Positions 16,583 through 25,193 of a stretch of 49,098 bases of DNA are shown in pieces. The stretch is from an uncultured Eubacteriales bacterium. Its GTDB lineage: Bacteria; Bacillota; Clostridia; Lachnospirales; Lachnospiraceae. The DNA lies in NCBI GenBank assembly GCA_949299375.1, contig CASGAH010000006.1:1-49098 (forward strand). Reading direction: 5' to 3'. Below the pieces are notes generated by a model. The model made no database searches, was not told the origin of the DNA, and saw nothing but the letters and a program-made list of their open reading frames with translations. The first letter of the stretch is position 1. Each line of letters begins with the position of its first letter. A program made the position numbers and the translations under genes.

Positions 16583-17599
16583 TCAATCTGCCCGAGAGAA
16601 AATCTCCTGCATATCTGCGCTGGCCCGATCGAGCTGTTCGTAAATCTCATTCAGGGAAATGTCCATTCCCTTTACCGAGAATCCATCCGCTGCGCTGCTT
16701 GTTTCCCGGACAGAAAGATCAAAAAATCCCATTTCCATAAGGCGTTCTTCCATCTGCTGTGTCACCATATATTCGATAAACTGCTTTGCCTCTTCTGTGT
16801 GCGGGGCGTCCGCAATCATGGCGACGGTATTGGGCGTGATGAGCGTCCCCATCTCTCCCTCCTTTTGATCCGGAAAGACCATGACAACCGGAGCGCCATC
16901 CTCAATGGCTTCCCGCGCATCATCGGTATCGGTGTAAGCGATGGCAACCTGTCCCGCCGCCGCCATATCTTTTGTCACAGAATTTCCATCTACAATCTGA
17001 ACCCCCCGGTCTGCCACTTCCTGAAAAAACTTGCGTCCCTCCTCCGGTCCGAGCTCGGCATACAGTGCCGCCGCCTGCGTCCGTGTTGTGCCAAACATCG
17101 GATAGGCGAGCGCAATGTCGTCCCCGTCATACGCATCATTGATGAGATCATAAACACTGTCCGGGTACGCATCTTCTGTCAAAAGCGTCGTATTCACAAG
17201 CATAACCCGTGCTCTTCCGCCAAAAGCGGTCCAGTATCCGTCCGGATCCCGGTACGCCTCCGGGATGTCCGAGGCGGCCTCCGGAAAATAGGACGCCAGC
17301 ACGCCCTCCTCTTTCAGGGCAATCGTTTGAATGAATTCGTTGTTCCAGAATACGTCGCAAACCGGCTCGTCTTTCTCCGCCAGAATTCGGTTGACCAGAC
17401 CGGTCGTCTTATTGGCCTCCGTATCGTACACCGTTTTGACCTGAATTCCGGTTTCCTGCTCAAATTCCCGGAAAATGACATCGCTGTAGACCTGGTCTAC
17501 CGCAGTATATACTACAACAACTGGTTTCTTTTGCCCGCATCCGGACATTGCCAAAAGTGTGAGCATCGCCGCGCCCATGCACCTTCTTTTCCATCTCAT
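16583..17599 (-). CDS. Substrate-binding lipoprotein of ABC importer, iron(III)-type
   Basis: A 338-residue precursor with a lipoprotein signal (LLAMSGC lipobox, cysteine near residue 21), so the mature protein would be anchored to the outer face of the membrane. The mature part starts VVVVYTAVDQVYSDVIFREF, the pattern of the FbpA/AfuA-type binding proteins (SBP_bac_6-like), and continues with ETGIQVKTVYDTEANKTTGL and the VFWNNEF block. Several tyrosines are placed as in ferric-binding proteins, but I cannot confirm the ligand residues. The AAGGAGG site precedes the ATG. It is first in its operon, behind a structured leader. Iron is the best guess; 2-aminoethylphosphonate or other substrates are alternatives. 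Confidence 0.9.
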   Translation of the reverse strand: MRWKRRCMGAAMLTLLAMSGCGQKKPVVVVYTAVDQVYSDVIFREFEQETGIQVKTVYDTEANKTTGLVNRILAEKDEPVCDVFWNNEFIQTIALKEEGVLASYFPEAASDIPEAYRDPDGYWTAFGGRARVMLVNTTLLTEDAYPDSVYDLINDAYDGDDIALAYPMFGTTRTQAAALYAELGPEEGRKFFQEVADRGVQIVDGNSVTKDMAAAGQVAIAYTDTDDAREAIEDGAPVVMVFPDQKEGEMGTLITPNTVAMIADAPHTEEAKQFIEYMVTQQMEERLMEMGFFDLSVRETSSAADGFSVKGMDISLNEIYEQLDRASADMQEIFSRAD

Positions 17600-17639
17600 A
17601 AGTCTTTCCCTCCTTGCCGTTTGGCTATGATTGTTCTGT

Positions 17640-17723
17640 TTTTTGATGCTGCGTGAGGCAGTTGCCTCGTCTTAATCGCCACGCCTCACAGGGGTTCGGG
17701 ACGATCGAAGCGAGGCGATTTCT
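17640..17723 (-). promoter_or_regulatory. Structured 5' leader of the importer operon, two mutually exclusive folds
   Basis: Within the roughly 124-nt leader, plus-strand blocks GGCGATT (17714-17720) and AATCGCC (17674-17680) can pair, and GAGGCA (17655-17660) with TGCCTC (17663-17668) forms a short hairpin. Alternatively GCCTCAC (17683-17689) pairs with GTGAGGC (17653-17659), which breaks both. Such a switchable layout suggests a regulatory RNA or a protein-bound operator. I recognise no known riboswitch class, and there is no poly-U tract. Confidence 0.4.
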
Positions 17724-17729
17724 TTCTTC

Positions 17730-17758
17730 AGTCTATCAGAATTCAGGCACAAATACAA
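17730..17758 (-). promoter_or_regulatory. Probable promoter of the ABC importer operon
   Basis: On the minus strand a TTGTAT box (17753-17758) is followed after exactly 17 nt by TAGACT (17730-17735), a plausible vegetative sigma factor promoter about 130 nt before the lipoprotein start. It is divergent to the riboswitch promoter at 17791. Confidence 0.5.
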
Positions 17759-17790
17759 TCAAATTTTGAAAAAACTCTGCTCAGAAATTG

Positions 17791-17819
17791 TTGACAAAAC
17801 CCCATTCCCCCCTTATACT
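17791..17819 (+). promoter_or_regulatory. Promoter for riboswitch and P-type ATPase
   Basis: A near-consensus promoter: TTGACA at 17791-17796, a 17-nt spacer, and TATACT at 17814-17819. Transcription would start about 17826, just before the riboswitch aptamer. Confidence 0.85.
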
Positions 17820-17831
17820 TATCTTAAAAAG

Positions 17832-18000
17832 AAATACCCTTGAGGGAGTAGTTCACGCTTCATGCGCGGCAAGTCAACATCCTCGACGTCCTCGTCTGGC
17901 TTGCCTTAAAGAACGAGACTCATGTACAGCATTTCTGTATCTGAGCCGATCTGATAGGAGCACAAAAGTCCCCTATCTTCTGCGATAAGACTGTCAGGGT
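17832..18000 (+). promoter_or_regulatory. yybP-ykoY manganese riboswitch
   Basis: The leader contains the hallmark GGGAGTAG (about 17843-17851) near the 5' end and GCGATAAGAC (17982-17991) near the 3' end; these are the two loops that form the Mn2+ site in this class. ACCCT (17837-17841) and AGGGT (17996-18000) can close the outer stem. The inner arms contain GTCAACAT and several long helices. The downstream gene, a P-type cation ATPase, is one of the standard targets of this riboswitch; Mn2+ binding normally turns expression on. The call is by motif and context, without a covariance-model search. Confidence 0.85.
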
Positions 18001-18035
18001 GTCCGCTTTTGTATGGGCGTGCGGCCGCCTGACAG
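17991..18035 (+). promoter_or_regulatory. Alternative hairpin competing with riboswitch outer stem
   Basis: CTGTCAGG (17991-17998) and CCTGACAG (18028-18035) are perfect complements, with an inner CCGC/GCGG pair (18003-18006 and 18021-18024). Forming this hairpin would consume the AGGGT strand needed for the aptamer's outer stem, so it is a candidate ligand-free fold of the expression platform. Confidence 0.6.
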
Positions 18036-18050
18036 AGGATACCGCACACA

Positions 18051-18088
18051 AACCCAGGTGCAGCAATTGCATCGGGGTTTTTCTTTTT
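18051..18088 (+). terminator. Intrinsic terminator in the leader of the P-type ATPase gene
   Basis: AACCC A GGTGCA pairs with TGCATC G GGGTT around a GCAAT loop (18051-18079), followed by a T-rich run with one C. It lies between the riboswitch and the ribosome binding site, which fits transcription attenuation. Confidence 0.8.
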
Positions 18089-18112
18089 AAATAAAAAAGG
18101 AGGAATCGCTCT

Positions 18113-20755
18113 ATGAACTATTACTCAGAAAGCCGGGAAACTGTACTCAATTCCCTGAACACCACATCCGGCGGGCTTTCTCAAACCGAAGCAGACGCCA
18201 GGCTGGAACGCTATGGAAAGAACAAGCTGGCGGAAGGCAAAAAAGTGACGATGCTGCAGCGCTTCATCGCCCAGCTGTCAGACCCGATGATTATCGTTCT
18301 TCTGGTTGCCGCTTTCCTGTCTGCCATCACCTCTGCCTACGCCCATGAATCGTTTGCGGATGTCTTCATCATCCTCTTCGTTGTTATCCTGAATGCCGTT
18401 CTCGGCGTCGTTCAGGAAAGCAAGGCTGAGGAAGCCATTGAGGCTTTAAAACAGATGACAGCTGCGACTTCAAAGGTAATGCGTGATGGAATGATCACAC
18501 CCGTAAAAAGTGAAGATCTCGTACCTGGAGATGTGATCGTGCTGGAAGCCGGTGACAGTGTTCCTGCAGATGGCCGAATCCTGGAATGTGCTTCGATGAA
18601 GGTGGAGGAAGCTGCCTTAACCGGTGAATCTGTTCCGGTTGAGAAAACCGAAAAGGTTCTTCCCGGGGACGGTGAAATCCCGCTTGGTGACCGGAAGAAC
18701 ATGGTTTACATGGGAAGTACCGTTGTTTATGGACGCGGAACCGCAGTCATTTGTGACACAGGAATGACAACAGAGATGGGTAAGATTGCCGACGCTTTGA
18801 CGCAGGCTCAGGATGAGGCAACCCCGCTTCAGATCAAACTGGCAGGACTCAGCCGGATTTTGACATGGCTTGTCCTTGGAATCTGTGTGATCATGTTTGC
18901 TGTCGGTGTCATTGAAGCCGGAACACTCTCCACGGAAGTCGTTCTGGATACCTTTATGCTGTCCGTGAGTCTGGCTGTTGCCGCAATCCCGGAAGGACTG
19001 GCTGCCGTTGTTACCATCGTACTGTCCATCGGTGTCACGAAGATGTCCAAGCGAAATGCCGTGATTCGTCGTCTGACAGCGGTAGAAACACTTGGATGTG
19101 CCCAGATTATCTGCTCCGATAAGACGGGTACGCTTACCCAGAACAAGATGACCGTTGTAGATGAGTACAGTGCAGACTCCAACCTGTTGGCAACGGCGAT
19201 GGCACTTTGCTCCGATGCGGAACTGGATGCGGACAATCAAGCAGTTGGAGAGCCGACGGAATGTGCTCTCGTCAATTTCGCATATGGAAAGAACCTGGCA
19301 AAGCCTGACTTAAAAGAGGCTTATCCCCGCGTCGCAGAGGCACCGTTTGACTCGATGCGGAAGATGATGTCAACAATACACCGCACAGCGGACGGATTTG
19401 TACAGTACACCAAAGGTGCGCCGGACGAAATCTTAAATTGCTGCTCTTCTATCCTCACAAAGGACGGTGTACAGCCGCTTACCGCAGCGCGGAAAGCACA
19501 GGTGCTGGAGGAGAACAAGGGAATGGCAAACCGTGCGCTTCGTGTGCTGGGAGCTGCTTACCGCAAATATGACGCTCTTCCGACAGACGTTTCCCCAGAG
19601 GCGCTGGAGAAGGATCTGACCTTCATTGGTCTGACCGGTATGATTGACCCGGTTCGTCCGGAAGTAAAGGCAGCAGTTGAAAAATGTCACAGCGCAGGTA
19701 TTCAGGTTATCATGATTACCGGTGACCACATCGATACCGCCATTGCCATCGCAACAGAGCTGAACATCCTCAACTCTCCGGATCAGGCCATTACCGGACA
19801 GGCGTTAAATGCCATCTCCGACGAAGAACTCGCAAAGAACATCGATCGCTACCGCGTCTATGCCCGTGTACAGCCGGAGCATAAGGTGCGCATTGTCAAT
19901 GCATGGAAACAGCTGGGCAAGATCACCGCAATGACCGGTGACGGTGTCAACGATGCTCCGAGTATCAAATCGGCCGACATCGGCGTTGGTATGGGAATCA
20001 CAGGAACCGATGTCACGAAAAACGTTGCTGACATGATCTTAGCGGACGACAACTTTGCCACCATCGTATCGGCTGTGGAGGAAGGAAGAAAGATTTATGC
20101 CAACATCCGCAAGTCCATCCAGTTCCTGCTGTCCTCCAACCTGAGTGAGGTTATCAGTATCTTTGTGGCAACCCTGCTCGGATTCACCATCCTGGAGCCG
20201 GTTCACATCCTCTGGATCAACCTTCTGACCGACAGCCTTCCGGCGCTCGCCCTCGGTGTGGAACCGGGAGAAGAAGACTCCATGAAGCGGCCTCCGAGAG
20301 ATTCCAAAGCCGGAATCTTTGCAGGCGGTGTTGGATACGACTTGGCATACCAGGGACTTTTCGTTTCAATCCTGACACTGGCAGCCTATGTAATTGGACA
20401 TTACATGGAATCCGGCGTGTGGGAAATTACGCAGAGTCATGACGGCATCACAATGGCATTCCTGACAATGTCCATGGCAGAAATCTTCCAGGCCTTCAAC
20501 ATGCGTTCCCAGAGACATTCCGTGTTCACCTTAAAGAAACACAACATGTTCCTGTGGGGAGCTGCCGCTGGAGCCTTCCTGCTGACATTGCTTGTAATTT
20601 ACGTTCCATTCCTGGCCAATGCATTTAAATTCACCCCGATTTCCCTTGAAGAATATGCCGTTGCCCTCTTCCTGGCATTCTGCATCATTCCTCTCGTTGA
20701 GATCGTAAAATTTTTCCAGAGAATGGCGACCAACGCGCGCAGCGCAAGCAAATAA
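18113..20755 (+). CDS. P-type cation-transporting ATPase (Ca2+/Mn2+ type, P2)
   Basis: An 880-residue P2-type ATPase. In order: N-terminal cation ATPase domain, actuator motif LTGES (about residue 170), PEGL in M4 (about 293), phosphorylation motif SDKTGTLTQNKM with Asp near residue 336, hinge GDGVND near 609, and a C-terminal block of membrane helices including NLLTDSLPALALGVEPGE in M6. The length fits the bacterial SERCA/YoaB-like group. The upstream yybP-ykoY riboswitch points to Mn2+ efflux, as shown for riboswitch-controlled P-type ATPases in lactic acid bacteria, though Ca2+ remains possible. An AAGGAGG site precedes the ATG. It is followed by a strong terminator, so it is probably transcribed alone. 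Confidence 0.95.
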   Translation: MNYYSESRETVLNSLNTTSGGLSQTEADARLERYGKNKLAEGKKVTMLQRFIAQLSDPMIIVLLVAAFLSAITSAYAHESFADVFIILFVVILNAVLGVVQESKAEEAIEALKQMTAATSKVMRDGMITPVKSEDLVPGDVIVLEAGDSVPADGRILECASMKVEEAALTGESVPVEKTEKVLPGDGEIPLGDRKNMVYMGSTVVYGRGTAVICDTGMTTEMGKIADALTQAQDEATPLQIKLAGLSRILTWLVLGICVIMFAVGVIEAGTLSTEVVLDTFMLSVSLAVAAIPEGLAAVVTIVLSIGVTKMSKRNAVIRRLTAVETLGCAQIICSDKTGTLTQNKMTVVDEYSADSNLLATAMALCSDAELDADNQAVGEPTECALVNFAYGKNLAKPDLKEAYPRVAEAPFDSMRKMMSTIHRTADGFVQYTKGAPDEILNCCSSILTKDGVQPLTAARKAQVLEENKGMANRALRVLGAAYRKYDALPTDVSPEALEKDLTFIGLTGMIDPVRPEVKAAVEKCHSAGIQVIMITGDHIDTAIAIATELNILNSPDQAITGQALNAISDEELAKNIDRYRVYARVQPEHKVRIVNAWKQLGKITAMTGDGVNDAPSIKSADIGVGMGITGTDVTKNVADMILADDNFATIVSAVEEGRKIYANIRKSIQFLLSSNLSEVISIFVATLLGFTILEPVHILWINLLTDSLPALALGVEPGEEDSMKRPPRDSKAGIFAGGVGYDLAYQGLFVSILTLAAYVIGHYMESGVWEITQSHDGITMAFLTMSMAEIFQAFNMRSQRHSVFTLKKHNMFLWGAAAGAFLLTLLVIYVPFLANAFKFTPISLEEYAVALFLAFCIIPLVEIVKFFQRMATNARSASK

Positions 20756-20831
20756 TGCCCGCTGCCTGACCATTCCTCCATAATCTAAAAATTGGTGTGG
20801 ACTTTTCAGGTTTAACCAAAAACTTCTTTTC

Positions 20832-20877
20832 GCCACGCACTCATTTTCCTCCAAAAATGAATGCGTGGCAATTTTTT
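20832..20877 (+). terminator. Terminator after the P-type ATPase gene
   Basis: A 16-bp stem with one mismatch (20832-20847 with 20854-20869) and a short loop is followed by a run of T at 20872-20877. Confidence 0.9.
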
Positions 20878-20878
20878 G

Positions 20879-20950
20879 TGCGATAAGCCTGTCAAGCGCA
20901 TCTTTGGAAGGGCAAGCTTGCTTGCACAGACAAAGATGCATTTGACAGGC
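20879..20950 (+). repeat. Dispersed palindromic repeat, copy A
   Basis: Begins TGCGATAAGCC directly after a terminator T-run. Its arms (about 20887-20906 and 20931-20950) form a roughly 20-bp inverted repeat with two mismatches around a loop that contains GCTTGCACAGACA. Related pieces occur at 27913, 33399 and 44426. It lies in the 318-nt gap before the MATE gene; I see no promoter of consensus quality in the rest of that gap. Confidence 0.5.
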
Positions 20951-21073
20951 AAGACGGATTTAACGATCTCTAGATCGTCCGATCCGTTGTCAGCAGGAAC
21001 GGCTTTGCCTGCGAAAGGAACAAACAAAGCTCCCTTTGACGAATGAGCTGACATTTAGGAAGGAGTTGATATC

Positions 21074-22444
21074 ATGAAGGAACAAGTTAGAAATGAAACT
21101 GCTATTTTTGGAAAGGATGTGCCTGTATTTCCGCTGCTCGCCTCGATGGCGTTCCCGATGGTTCTCTCGATGCTTGTAAATTCGCTGTATAATATTGTGG
21201 ACAGTTTTTTTGTTGCCCAGATCAGCGAGGATGCTATGACAGCGCTGTCTCTTGTCTACCCCGTACAAAATCTCATCAACGCGATTGCGGTTGGATTTGG
21301 AGTCGGGATGAACGCCGTCATCTCCTATTATCTCGGAGCAGGGGAGGAACGGAATGCCGAGAAAGCGGCGGCATTCGGACTGACACTTTCTGTTATACAT
21401 GGGATTGTGATTCAATTTGTGAGCATCGCCGCAATGCCTCATTTTTTGCGGCTGTTTACAAGTTCTGAAAATGTGATTGAAATGGGAATACGGTATTCGA
21501 CGATTGCTTTTTCGTTTTCCATCGCCATTACCGTTGGACTTGTCTTTGAAAAGATGTTTCAGGCGGTCGGGAGAATGAATGTCTCTATGGCGGCGCTGCT
21601 GTGCGGATGTGTTGTCAACATTATTCTGGACCCGCTTTTGATTTTTGGAATTGGAATCTTCCCCAAAATGGGAATCGACGGAGCAGCATTGGCAACTGGA
21701 ATTGGACAGATTGTCTCATTGATGATCTACGCGGCGGTTTTTCGCTTCTCTCCGCCTCCGATTCGCATCCGCAGAGAAGATCTGACCGGAGTTTTTGCGG
21801 ACCGGAAAATGGGTCTGAAACTGTACGCCATTGGAATTCCAGCGACACTCAATCTCGCGCTTCCCTCTTTTTTGATTTCGTGTCTGAACTGGCTGCTGTC
21901 ACTTTATTCGCAAAGCTATGTTGTCGTTCTTGGAATTTATTATAAGCTGCAAACGTTTCTCTACCTCCCGGCAAACGGGATTGTTCAGGGAATGCGTCCG
22001 GTGATCGGATTTTATTTCGGCGCGGGAGAATGGAAGCGGGTCAGCAAGGTCTATCAGACGGCACTCTGGATGAGCGCTGCGATTATGGCGCTTGGAACCG
22101 TGATCTGTCTTACCAGTGCAGGGCCGCTTATTGCCCTCTTTACAGACGATCTCCAGACAATCGCGGCTGGACAGGAAGCGCTTCGAATCATCAGCGCTGG
22201 TTTTATCGTCTCCTCTGTATCCGTCGTCTCTTCCGGCGCTTTGGAGGGACTTGGAAAGGGCGTGCCGTCACTGATGATCTCGCTGTGCCGATATGGGATT
22301 TTCATCATCCCGGCATCGATGCTTTTGTGCCGGATCTGGGGAGCCTGCGGAGTCTGGAATGCGTTCTGGGTGACGGAGGCGGCCGCTGCTGTTCTTTCCG
22401 GGGCAATTTATCGAAGAACGATTCGGGCCGCCAAAATGCAGTGA
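21074..22444 (+). CDS. MATE family efflux transporter
   Basis: A 456-residue protein with twelve predicted membrane helices in two similar halves, as in the MATE (NorM/DinF) superfamily. Typical blocks include PMVLSMLVNSLYNIVDSFFV near residue 35, GVGMNAVISYYLGAGEE, and in the second half GIVQGMRPVIGFYFGAGEW. Such proteins export drugs or metabolites using a Na+ or H+ gradient. The ATG at 21074 has AAGGAG 8 nt upstream. It converges on mntP with only 7 nt between the two stops. The substrate is unknown. Confidence 0.95.
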   Translation: MKEQVRNETAIFGKDVPVFPLLASMAFPMVLSMLVNSLYNIVDSFFVAQISEDAMTALSLVYPVQNLINAIAVGFGVGMNAVISYYLGAGEERNAEKAAAFGLTLSVIHGIVIQFVSIAAMPHFLRLFTSSENVIEMGIRYSTIAFSFSIAITVGLVFEKMFQAVGRMNVSMAALLCGCVVNIILDPLLIFGIGIFPKMGIDGAALATGIGQIVSLMIYAAVFRFSPPPIRIRREDLTGVFADRKMGLKLYAIGIPATLNLALPSFLISCLNWLLSLYSQSYVVVLGIYYKLQTFLYLPANGIVQGMRPVIGFYFGAGEWKRVSKVYQTALWMSAAIMALGTVICLTSAGPLIALFTDDLQTIAAGQEALRIISAGFIVSSVSVVSSGALEGLGKGVPSLMISLCRYGIFIIPASMLLCRIWGACGVWNAFWVTEAAAAVLSGAIYRRTIRAAKMQ

Positions 22445-22451
22445 TGGTTTC

Positions 22452-23030
22452 TCATCCGAGTATTCCGGTATGCTCCAGCAGTATTTTCAATCCAATGAGA
22501 ATCAAAATGATGCCGCCTGCAAGCTCTGCCTTTGATTTGTATTTTGCGCCAAACAGGTTGCCGATTTTGACGCCGATTCCGGAGAGCAAAAAGGTAATGA
22601 CGCCGATAAAGGAAACGGCGGAGATGATGTTGACATTTAAAAATGCAAATGTAATTCCAACAGCCAGCGCATCAATGCTTGTGGCCACTGCGAGGAGGAA
22701 CATTTCTTTTGCAGCGAGGGAATCCGCTCCGGGCTGACAGCAGGAAGCGGCGTCTTCCTCTCTGCATGCCTCCAGAATCATGTTTCCGCCGATGAGAAGC
22801 AGCAAAAAGAAAGCGATCCAATGATCGACCGCTGTTATGTACTGTTTAAACTGTACTCCCAAATAGTATCCGGCCAACGGCATCAGTGCCTGAAAGCCTC
22901 CAAACCAGGCGCCAACGATTGCCGTCTGTTTCCAGGCGACCTGCTTCATGGCAAGCCCCTTACAGACGGACACAGCAAAGGCGTCCATCGACAGACCGAC
23001 TGCCAGCAAAAACAATTCTATTATCCCCAT
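22452..23030 (-). CDS. mntP: Manganese efflux pump MntP
   Basis: A 192-residue membrane protein with six helices and two repeats typical of MntP (DUF204). The repeat motifs are [16 protein letters not shown] near residue 13 and [14 protein letters not shown] near residue 118; the acidic residues in these are the ones needed for Mn2+ export in E. coli. It would export excess Mn2+ across the membrane. It follows the epimerase gene by 51 nt and no separate riboswitch is visible before it, unlike the P-type ATPase 2 kb away that has one. Both together give this locus a manganese-detoxification flavour. Confidence 0.93.
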   Translation of the reverse strand: MGIIELFLLAVGLSMDAFAVSVCKGLAMKQVAWKQTAIVGAWFGGFQALMPLAGYYLGVQFKQYITAVDHWIAFFLLLLIGGNMILEACREEDAASCCQPGADSLAAKEMFLLAVATSIDALAVGITFAFLNVNIISAVSFIGVITFLLSGIGVKIGNLFGAKYKSKAELAGGIILILIGLKILLEHTGILG

Positions 23031-23081
23031 TTTTCTAATATCCTGCCCTTCTGTATTTTTTGCGATGGATGAAACAACGCT

Positions 23082-23993
23082 TCAAATTGCGCGGTAGACG
23101 GGAAGAAAGGCTCGATACGTCTTTGCCATTCCCTCTTCCGCTGCTGTGTATGTGATCCCAAGTTCCCGGCATGCTTTGCTTCCCTCAACCCATCTTGTCT
23201 CCCAGTCAAAGACCGGAAAAGGAAGGGGGACTGCGCTCTGAATTGCTTCTTCTGCCGTCTGATCGACAAAGGAAAGCGTTTCGCCGGATGCCTGCTCCAA
23301 AATGGCATAAAAGTCATCGTATCGAAGCAGCTCCGGCGCGCACAGATTATAGGCCTGTCTGAAGGCTTTCTGGTTTGCGCAGGCGGAAAGAATTCCCCGC
23401 GCGACATCCGCCACGTAGACAAGCTGAAACTGTGCGTTGGCATCGGTGATCCTCGGGATCGGAAGGTGCTGCACTGCCATCTGAATGTAGAGAGATTCTC
23501 TCGGAGCATAGTTGTAGGGGCCATAGATCATGCCAGGACGAATCGAAGTCCAGGCAAACGACCCAGATTCTGCGAGGGAGACGAGTTCCCGCTCCAGCAA
23601 AATTTTCTGAGCGATGTATTGCCCCGCTTCTCCCCCGTACCGGACAGAGGAAAAAGGCGTTTCCTCTGTCTGAAAAATCCCTGTTTTCCGCTCATACACA
23701 TCACAGGTGCTGATCAGAATATATTGTCCGATTGTTCCCGGAAGGTTTGTAACTACGGTGCGAATTTCCCCCTCTTCATAAGCGCAGAAATCAACGACTG
23801 CGTCGTATTCCTGCCAGGGAAGAGAGCGCCATGCAGCCGCCTCGTGGCGGTCAAAGTGAAATTCCTGCACGCCAAACGATTTCATGGAGTAGCTTCCCCG
23901 GTTTACCATTGTAATGCTCCATCCTGCCTGTGAGGCAAGCATGGTAAAAACACGACCCAAAAAATAGGTTCCGCCAATGATGAGCAGCTGCAT
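23082..23993 (-). CDS. NAD-dependent epimerase/dehydratase family protein (extended SDR)
   Basis: A 303-residue Rossmann-fold protein. The N-terminal dinucleotide site is LIIGGTYFLGRVFT, a variant of GxxGxxG, followed by VVDFCAYE and an ISTCDVYE block. The usual active-site YxxxK is represented by QYIAQK (about residues 123-128). Substrate-side motifs include SIRPGMIYGPYNYAPRE. It resembles the sugar-nucleotide epimerase/reductase group and is close to the plant chloroplast RNA-binding-like SDRs by motif. No pathway partner lies nearby; the neighbours are mntP and pfkA, so the substrate cannot be named. Confidence 0.88.
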   Translation of the reverse strand: MQLLIIGGTYFLGRVFTMLASQAGWSITMVNRGSYSMKSFGVQEFHFDRHEAAAWRSLPWQEYDAVVDFCAYEEGEIRTVVTNLPGTIGQYILISTCDVYERKTGIFQTEETPFSSVRYGGEAGQYIAQKILLERELVSLAESGSFAWTSIRPGMIYGPYNYAPRESLYIQMAVQHLPIPRITDANAQFQLVYVADVARGILSACANQKAFRQAYNLCAPELLRYDDFYAILEQASGETLSFVDQTAEEAIQSAVPLPFPVFDWETRWVEGSKACRELGITYTAAEEGMAKTYRAFLPVYRAI

Positions 23994-24052
23994 TTGCGTT
24001 TTCCTCCCTGATTCTTGTGTGATCCTGGATAGGGTTTTTGCGGTGTCTTTCG

Positions 24053-25132
24053 TTACCGGATGTCTCCGAATGAAATGCCGAGGATCCGGGCCTGTGTGAT
24101 ATGATTGTCGTTCGGGGAGATGCTTTTGAGCTTTCCGGCAGAGGCCTCCATCGGAATGGAGGTCACTTCTTCTCCCAGCTGTACGACAAGGCGCCCATAC
24201 GATTCCTGAGAAATCAGCTCGGCAGCTTTTGCGCCTACGCGGCTGGCCAGAATCCGGTCAGAGGCAGATGGTGCGCCTCCTCTCTGCACGTGTCCGGGAA
24301 CCGCAACGCGGACTTCCGCTCCCATCGCTCTCTGAATCTGATCGGCAATCTCATGAGAGACAGAAGGGTACTGCGACTGAGAAAGACGCAGCTTCCGCTC
24401 TTTTTTCGGAAGAGAGGCAAGTTCCTGGGAAATGGCCCCCTCTGCGACCGCAATGACAGAAAATGTCTTGCCCTTCTTGCGCAGCTTCTTGAGTGATTTG
24501 ATGACAATATTGATGTCATACGGAATCTCCGGAATCAAAATGACATCTGCGCCCCCGGCAATTCCCGCGTAGAGGGTAATCCATCCAACTTTGTGCCCCA
24601 TAATCTCCACGACAAAAATGCGGTGATGAGAGGCCGCCGTCGTATGAATTTCATCGATGGCCCGTGTGGCGATGTCCACTGCGCTGGAAAATCCAAAGGT
24701 GTGATCCGTTCCCCAGATATCGTTGTCAATCGTCTTGGGAAGGCCGATCACATTCAGCCCCTCCTCCCGCAGAAGATTGGCAGTTTTTTGAGATCCGTTT
24801 CCGCCGAGGACAACAAGGCAGTCCAACTTTAACTTCTTGTACGTTTCCTTCATCGCCTTTACCTTGTCCAATCCATCTTCCGTGGGCTGGCGCATCAGCT
24901 TAAAGGGCTGTCTTGAAGTTCCGAGAATGGTTCCTCCCCTGGAAAGAATTCCGGAGAAATCACTCTCCTTCATCTTCTTGTAGTTTCCATACATAAGACC
25001 TTTGTATCCGTCCAGAAAGCCGTAGATCTCCACTTCCTCAAACAACTGATACAATCCTTTCGCCACACCGCGCATCGTCGCATTCAGTGCCTGGCAGTCT
25101 CCTCCGCTTGTCAGCATCCCAACTCGTTTCAT
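24053..25132 (-). CDS. pfkA: 6-phosphofructokinase (group III / mixed-substrate type)
   Basis: A 359-residue enzyme that phosphorylates fructose 6-phosphate to the 1,6-bisphosphate in glycolysis. The start is the ATG at 25132, which fits AAAGGGG at 6 nt; earlier codons have poorer spacing. Motifs: GMLTSGGDCQALNATMRG at the N-terminus, GGNGSQKTANLL near residue 102 (GGDG in classic ATP enzymes, GGDD in PPi enzymes), and PKTIDNDIWGTDHTFGF with the catalytic Asp near residue 127. The PKTIDND form and the GGNG variant place it in the group that includes PPi-using and mixed enzymes, so the phosphoryl donor is uncertain. It follows ppk across a 42-bp palindrome. Confidence 0.92.
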   Translation of the reverse strand: MKRVGMLTSGGDCQALNATMRGVAKGLYQLFEEVEIYGFLDGYKGLMYGNYKKMKESDFSGILSRGGTILGTSRQPFKLMRQPTEDGLDKVKAMKETYKKLKLDCLVVLGGNGSQKTANLLREEGLNVIGLPKTIDNDIWGTDHTFGFSSAVDIATRAIDEIHTTAASHHRIFVVEIMGHKVGWITLYAGIAGGADVILIPEIPYDINIVIKSLKKLRKKGKTFSVIAVAEGAISQELASLPKKERKLRLSQSQYPSVSHEIADQIQRAMGAEVRVAVPGHVQRGGAPSASDRILASRVGAKAAELISQESYGRLVVQLGEEVTSIPMEASAGKLKSISPNDNHITQARILGISFGDIR

Positions 25133-25193
25133 ATCCATCCCCTTTCTGCCGTATGCTGCAGCCGCATCCCGCAGCTGCACGTACTGCGGTCTT

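Noticed and set aside
18021..18045. GCGG to CCGC pairing as the main terminator of the riboswitch
   Set aside because: No T-run follows it; the stem at 18051-18079 is the better terminator. It may still be an alternative pairing.
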